A stretch of 64,000 nucleotides of DNA from Arthrobacter sp. B6 (GTDB lineage: Bacteria > Actinomycetota > Actinomycetes > Actinomycetales > Micrococcaceae), in assembly GCF_001663775.1 (NCBI RefSeq), contig NZ_KV467169.1, positions 286,713 to 350,712 on the forward strand. The letters are read 5' to 3'. Position numbers and translations under genes: made by a program. The first letter of the stretch is position 1. Each line of letters starts with the position of its first letter. Positions 61,883-64,000 of this stretch are shown one piece after another. The notes beneath the pieces are model-generated. The model saw only the letters and a list, made by a program, of their open reading frames with translations. It had not been told where the DNA came from and searched no databases.

Positions 61883-62497
61883 TCAATCGAAACGGGGACG
61901 TTCGGTACGGCTCCGCTTAATCTCGAAGAAGTGCGGGTAAGAGGCCAGCGTCACGGTCGCGTCCCACAGCTGCCCGGCCTGCTCGGCCCGGGGGATACGG
62001 GTCAGCACGGGGCCGAAGAAGGCTGTTCCGTTGAAGGCGACCACAGGGGTGCCGACATCCTGGCCCACCAGTGAGATGCCTTCCTCATGGCTGGCGCGCA
62101 GCTGGGGGTCAAACGCGTCGGAGGTGGCGGCGTCTGCCAGTCCGGCCGGGAGCCCGCACTCGGCCAGGGCCTTCCTGATGACGGTGGCGAAGTCCTTCTG
62201 CCCGGCGTCGTGGATTTGGGTTCCCATGGCGTCGTAAAGCGGCTTGACGACGTGGTCGCCGTGCTGTTCCTTCGCCGCGATGATGACGCGTACCGGGCCC
62301 CAGGCGTTGTCCATCGACTCCCGGTAGGCGGGGTCCAGGTCGCGGCCCTCGTTGAGGACCGCGAGGCTCATGACGTGCCAGACCGTCCTGATGTCCCGCA
62401 CAGCCTCCACCTCGCCGATCCAGCGTGACGTGATCCACGCGAACGGGCACGTCGGGTCGAACCAGAAGTCGGCCTGGTTGCGGGCGGTTTCAGTCAT
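61883..62497 (-). CDS. DsbA-family protein (mycothiol-dependent nitroreductase Rv2466c-like)
   Basis: ATG 62497 follows AGAGGA and gives 204 residues. The protein begins with DFWFDPTCPFAWITSRWIGEVE, the thioredoxin-fold start of the Rv2466c/DsbA-like group, and ends with FEIKRSRTERPRFD. The active site reads Cys-Pro-Phe-Ala: only the first cysteine is present, where Rv2466c-type proteins usually have CPWC. That would allow a mixed disulfide but not an internal one. It is encoded 51 bases after clpX. Confidence 0.85.
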   Translation of the reverse strand: MTETARNQADFWFDPTCPFAWITSRWIGEVEAVRDIRTVWHVMSLAVLNEGRDLDPAYRESMDNAWGPVRVIIAAKEQHGDHVVKPLYDAMGTQIHDAGQKDFATVIRKALAECGLPAGLADAATSDAFDPQLRASHEEGISLVGQDVGTPVVAFNGTAFFGPVLTRIPRAEQAGQLWDATVTLASYPHFFEIKRSRTERPRFD

Positions 62498-62548
62498 GCG
62501 TGAGTCCTCTGCCTTCTTCAACGTGATGGGGATGGCCTGCGGGTGCTG

Positions 62549-63829
62549 TCAGGCGGATTTACGGCGCTTGGTCACGTGCGGAATCATGGTGGGCTCTGCC
62601 TTGCTGAGCACGACGTCGGCCGTGATCACGACGCTCGCGACGTCCTCGCGGCTGGGAAGGTCGAACATGACCGGGAGCAGCACTTCCTCCATGATGGCGC
62701 GCAGGCCGCGTGCGCCGGTGCCCCGTTCGAGGGCCTGCTCGGCAATGGCGTTCAGTGCGTCGTCATCGAAGACCAGCTCCACGCCGTCTATCTGGAACAT
62801 CTTCTGGTATTGCCTCACCAGAGCGTTCTTCGGGGTGGAGAGGATCTGGATCAGGGCATCACGGTCAAGGTTGGATACCGTGGTGATGACCGGGAGCCGG
62901 CCAATGAATTCAGGGATGAGACCGAATTTCAGGAGGTCCTCGGGCATAACTTCGCCATAAGAGTCGATCTTGTTGCTCGCCTCGTTGAGCGGAGCGCCGA
63001 ACCCGATGCCCTTGCGGCCGGACCGGGAACCGATGATCTCTTCCAGGCCGGCGAAAGCGCCCGCCACGATGAAGAGCACGTTGGTGGTGTCGATCTGGAT
63101 GAATTCCTGGTGCGGATGCTTGCGCCCGCCCTGCGGCGGGACAGAGGCGACAGTTCCTTCGAGGATCTTCAGGAGCGCCTGCTGGACGCCCTCGCCCGAC
63201 ACGTCCCGGGTGATGGAAGGGTTCTCGCTCTTCCGGGAAATCTTGTCGATCTCGTCAATGTAGATAATGCCCTGTTCGGCCTTCTTGACGTCGTAGTCCG
63301 CGGCCTGGATGAGCTTGAGGAGGATGTTCTCCACATCCTCACCTACGTAGCCGGCCTCGGTCAGGGCGGTGGCATCGGCGACGGCGAAGGGGACATTAAG
63401 TCGCCGTGCAAGGGTCTGCGCGAGGTAGGTTTTGCCACAGCCGGTAGGCCCGATCAGGAGGATGTTGGACTTGGCGATTTCGACGTCGTCGTGGTGGCCG
63501 CCGTCTGCAAGGCTGCCGCTCTTGGGGGCGTGGCCTGCCTGGATACGTTTGTAGTGGTTGTAGACGGCGACGGCGAGGGAGCGTTTGGCGGGTTCCTGGC
63601 CGATGACGTATTCCTGCAGGAAGTCGAAGATTTCCCGGGGCTTGGGCAGTTCGAAACTTCCCAGATCGGCGACTTCCGCGAGCTCTTCCTCGATGATCTC
63701 ATTGCAGAGCTCGATGCATTCGTCGCAGATATAGACACCGGGCCCGGCAATAAGCTTCCGTACCTGCTTCTGGCTCTTTCCGCAGAAAGAACACTTCAGC
63801 AGATCCGTGCTCTCGCCAATCCGAGCCAT
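62549..63829 (-). CDS. clpX: ATP-dependent Clp protease ATP-binding subunit ClpX
   Basis: The 426-residue protein unfolds substrates for ClpP. The N-terminal zinc finger has Cys13, Cys16, Cys35 and Cys38; Walker A is GPTGCGKT; the pore loop GYVG and the IGF-type ClpP-binding loop (KGIGFGAP) are present. Length is standard. The upstream gene, which should be clpP in this neighbourhood, lies beyond the window. Confidence 0.97.
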   Translation of the reverse strand: MARIGESTDLLKCSFCGKSQKQVRKLIAGPGVYICDECIELCNEIIEEELAEVADLGSFELPKPREIFDFLQEYVIGQEPAKRSLAVAVYNHYKRIQAGHAPKSGSLADGGHHDDVEIAKSNILLIGPTGCGKTYLAQTLARRLNVPFAVADATALTEAGYVGEDVENILLKLIQAADYDVKKAEQGIIYIDEIDKISRKSENPSITRDVSGEGVQQALLKILEGTVASVPPQGGRKHPHQEFIQIDTTNVLFIVAGAFAGLEEIIGSRSGRKGIGFGAPLNEASNKIDSYGEVMPEDLLKFGLIPEFIGRLPVITTVSNLDRDALIQILSTPKNALVRQYQKMFQIDGVELVFDDDALNAIAEQALERGTGARGLRAIMEEVLLPVMFDLPSREDVASVVITADVVLSKAEPTMIPHVTKRRKSA

Positions 63830-63956
63830 ATGTGAACCCCTTAGTATCTTGCTGCCAGGCAGCTGTGCACCGTTGCTGGAATCTAAACCGGCCTGGGAGG
63901 GCCGGCCGTGACAACATCCACTCTAGGTCACATTGGGCCTCAAAGGTGGAAAGCGA

Positions 63957-63995
63957 AGGCCGGTGCGGCCCAAATGAACTGGACCGCACCGGCCT
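63957..63995 (-). terminator. Hairpin upstream of clpX, probably the end of the preceding gene
   Basis: AGGCCGGTGCGG (63957-63968) pairs with CCGCACCGGCCT (63984-63995). It is placed as a terminator for the minus-strand gene located beyond the window (probably clpP), leaving a 128-bp promoter region for clpX. Confidence 0.65.
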
Positions 63996-64000
63996 GTCGG

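Noticed and set aside
1..64000. CRISPR array, rRNA operon, prophage, intact insertion sequence
   Set aside because: No regularly spaced identical repeats, rRNA sequence, phage structural genes or transposase genes were seen.

Overview
The window looks like a chromosomal segment of a high-GC Gram-positive actinobacterium of the family Micrococcaceae (Arthrobacter / Pseudarthrobacter / Paenarthrobacter group). This rests on the high GC content, the frequent GTG and TTG starts, the gene order ileS-folC-DUF4233-ndk...rne...rplU-rpmA-obgE-proB-proA-nadD-rsfS, the class Ib nrdHIE-nrdF cluster and a T-box leader on ileS. The assignment is by pattern recognition; no search was run.

Region 1 (1 to about 7,460) is an accessory, defence-island-like segment. 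It holds the 3' end of a type I restriction hsdR gene, an unassigned protein with a PD-(D/E)XK nuclease motif, an unassigned helical protein, a DUF6994-like gene broken by three frameshifts, and a three-gene operon read here as a short type II CBASS anti-phage system. That operon encodes a CD-NTase ending in Gly-Gly, an E2-like protein with no canonical start codon, and a single-membrane-segment candidate effector. The island ends in an array of 16-bp repeats like the terminal repeats of IS21-family elements, next to nrdF.

Region 2 (7,466-16,453) carries the aerobic class Ib ribonucleotide reductase genes nrdH-nrdI-nrdE-nrdF, with a candidate NrdR box and a strong hairpin before nrdF. A tightly overlapping lipid-modification operon follows (FAD oxidoreductase, DUF1365, cyclopropane-fatty-acid-synthase family) with a divergent LysR regulator. 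Region 3 (16,499-20,760) has a DUF2004 gene and the methionine genes metF-metE behind a perfect 14-bp palindrome and a ~200-nt leader. Region 4 (20,865-26,429) is a MoxR / DUF58 / VWA / TPR cluster. Region 5 (26,443-34,952) holds a carbohydrate ABC transporter without an ATPase gene, a ROK regulator, a ribosomal-RNA-methyltransferase-like gene, a flavin monooxygenase, a 42-residue zinc-ribbon-like ORF and a second cyclopropane-synthase-like methyltransferase.

Region 6 (35,027-55,620) is core housekeeping: two identical tRNA-Ala(GGC) genes, rsfS, a membrane-anchored protein of unknown role, nadD, proA, proB, obgE, rpmA, rplU, a ThiD-TenA fusion under a TPP riboswitch, RNase E/G, a vitamin-K-epoxide-reductase-family protein, ndk, a DUF4233 protein, folC and ileS with its T-box. 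Between the VKOR gene and ndk lies a perfect 30-bp inverted repeat. Region 7 (55,755-64,000) has two tandem endonuclease/exonuclease/phosphatase-family membrane proteins, a short-chain dehydrogenase, valS, a DsbA-family protein, clpX and the hairpin of the next upstream gene. Nearly all genes are densely packed and mostly on the minus strand. No CRISPR array, rRNA or intact transposase was seen.
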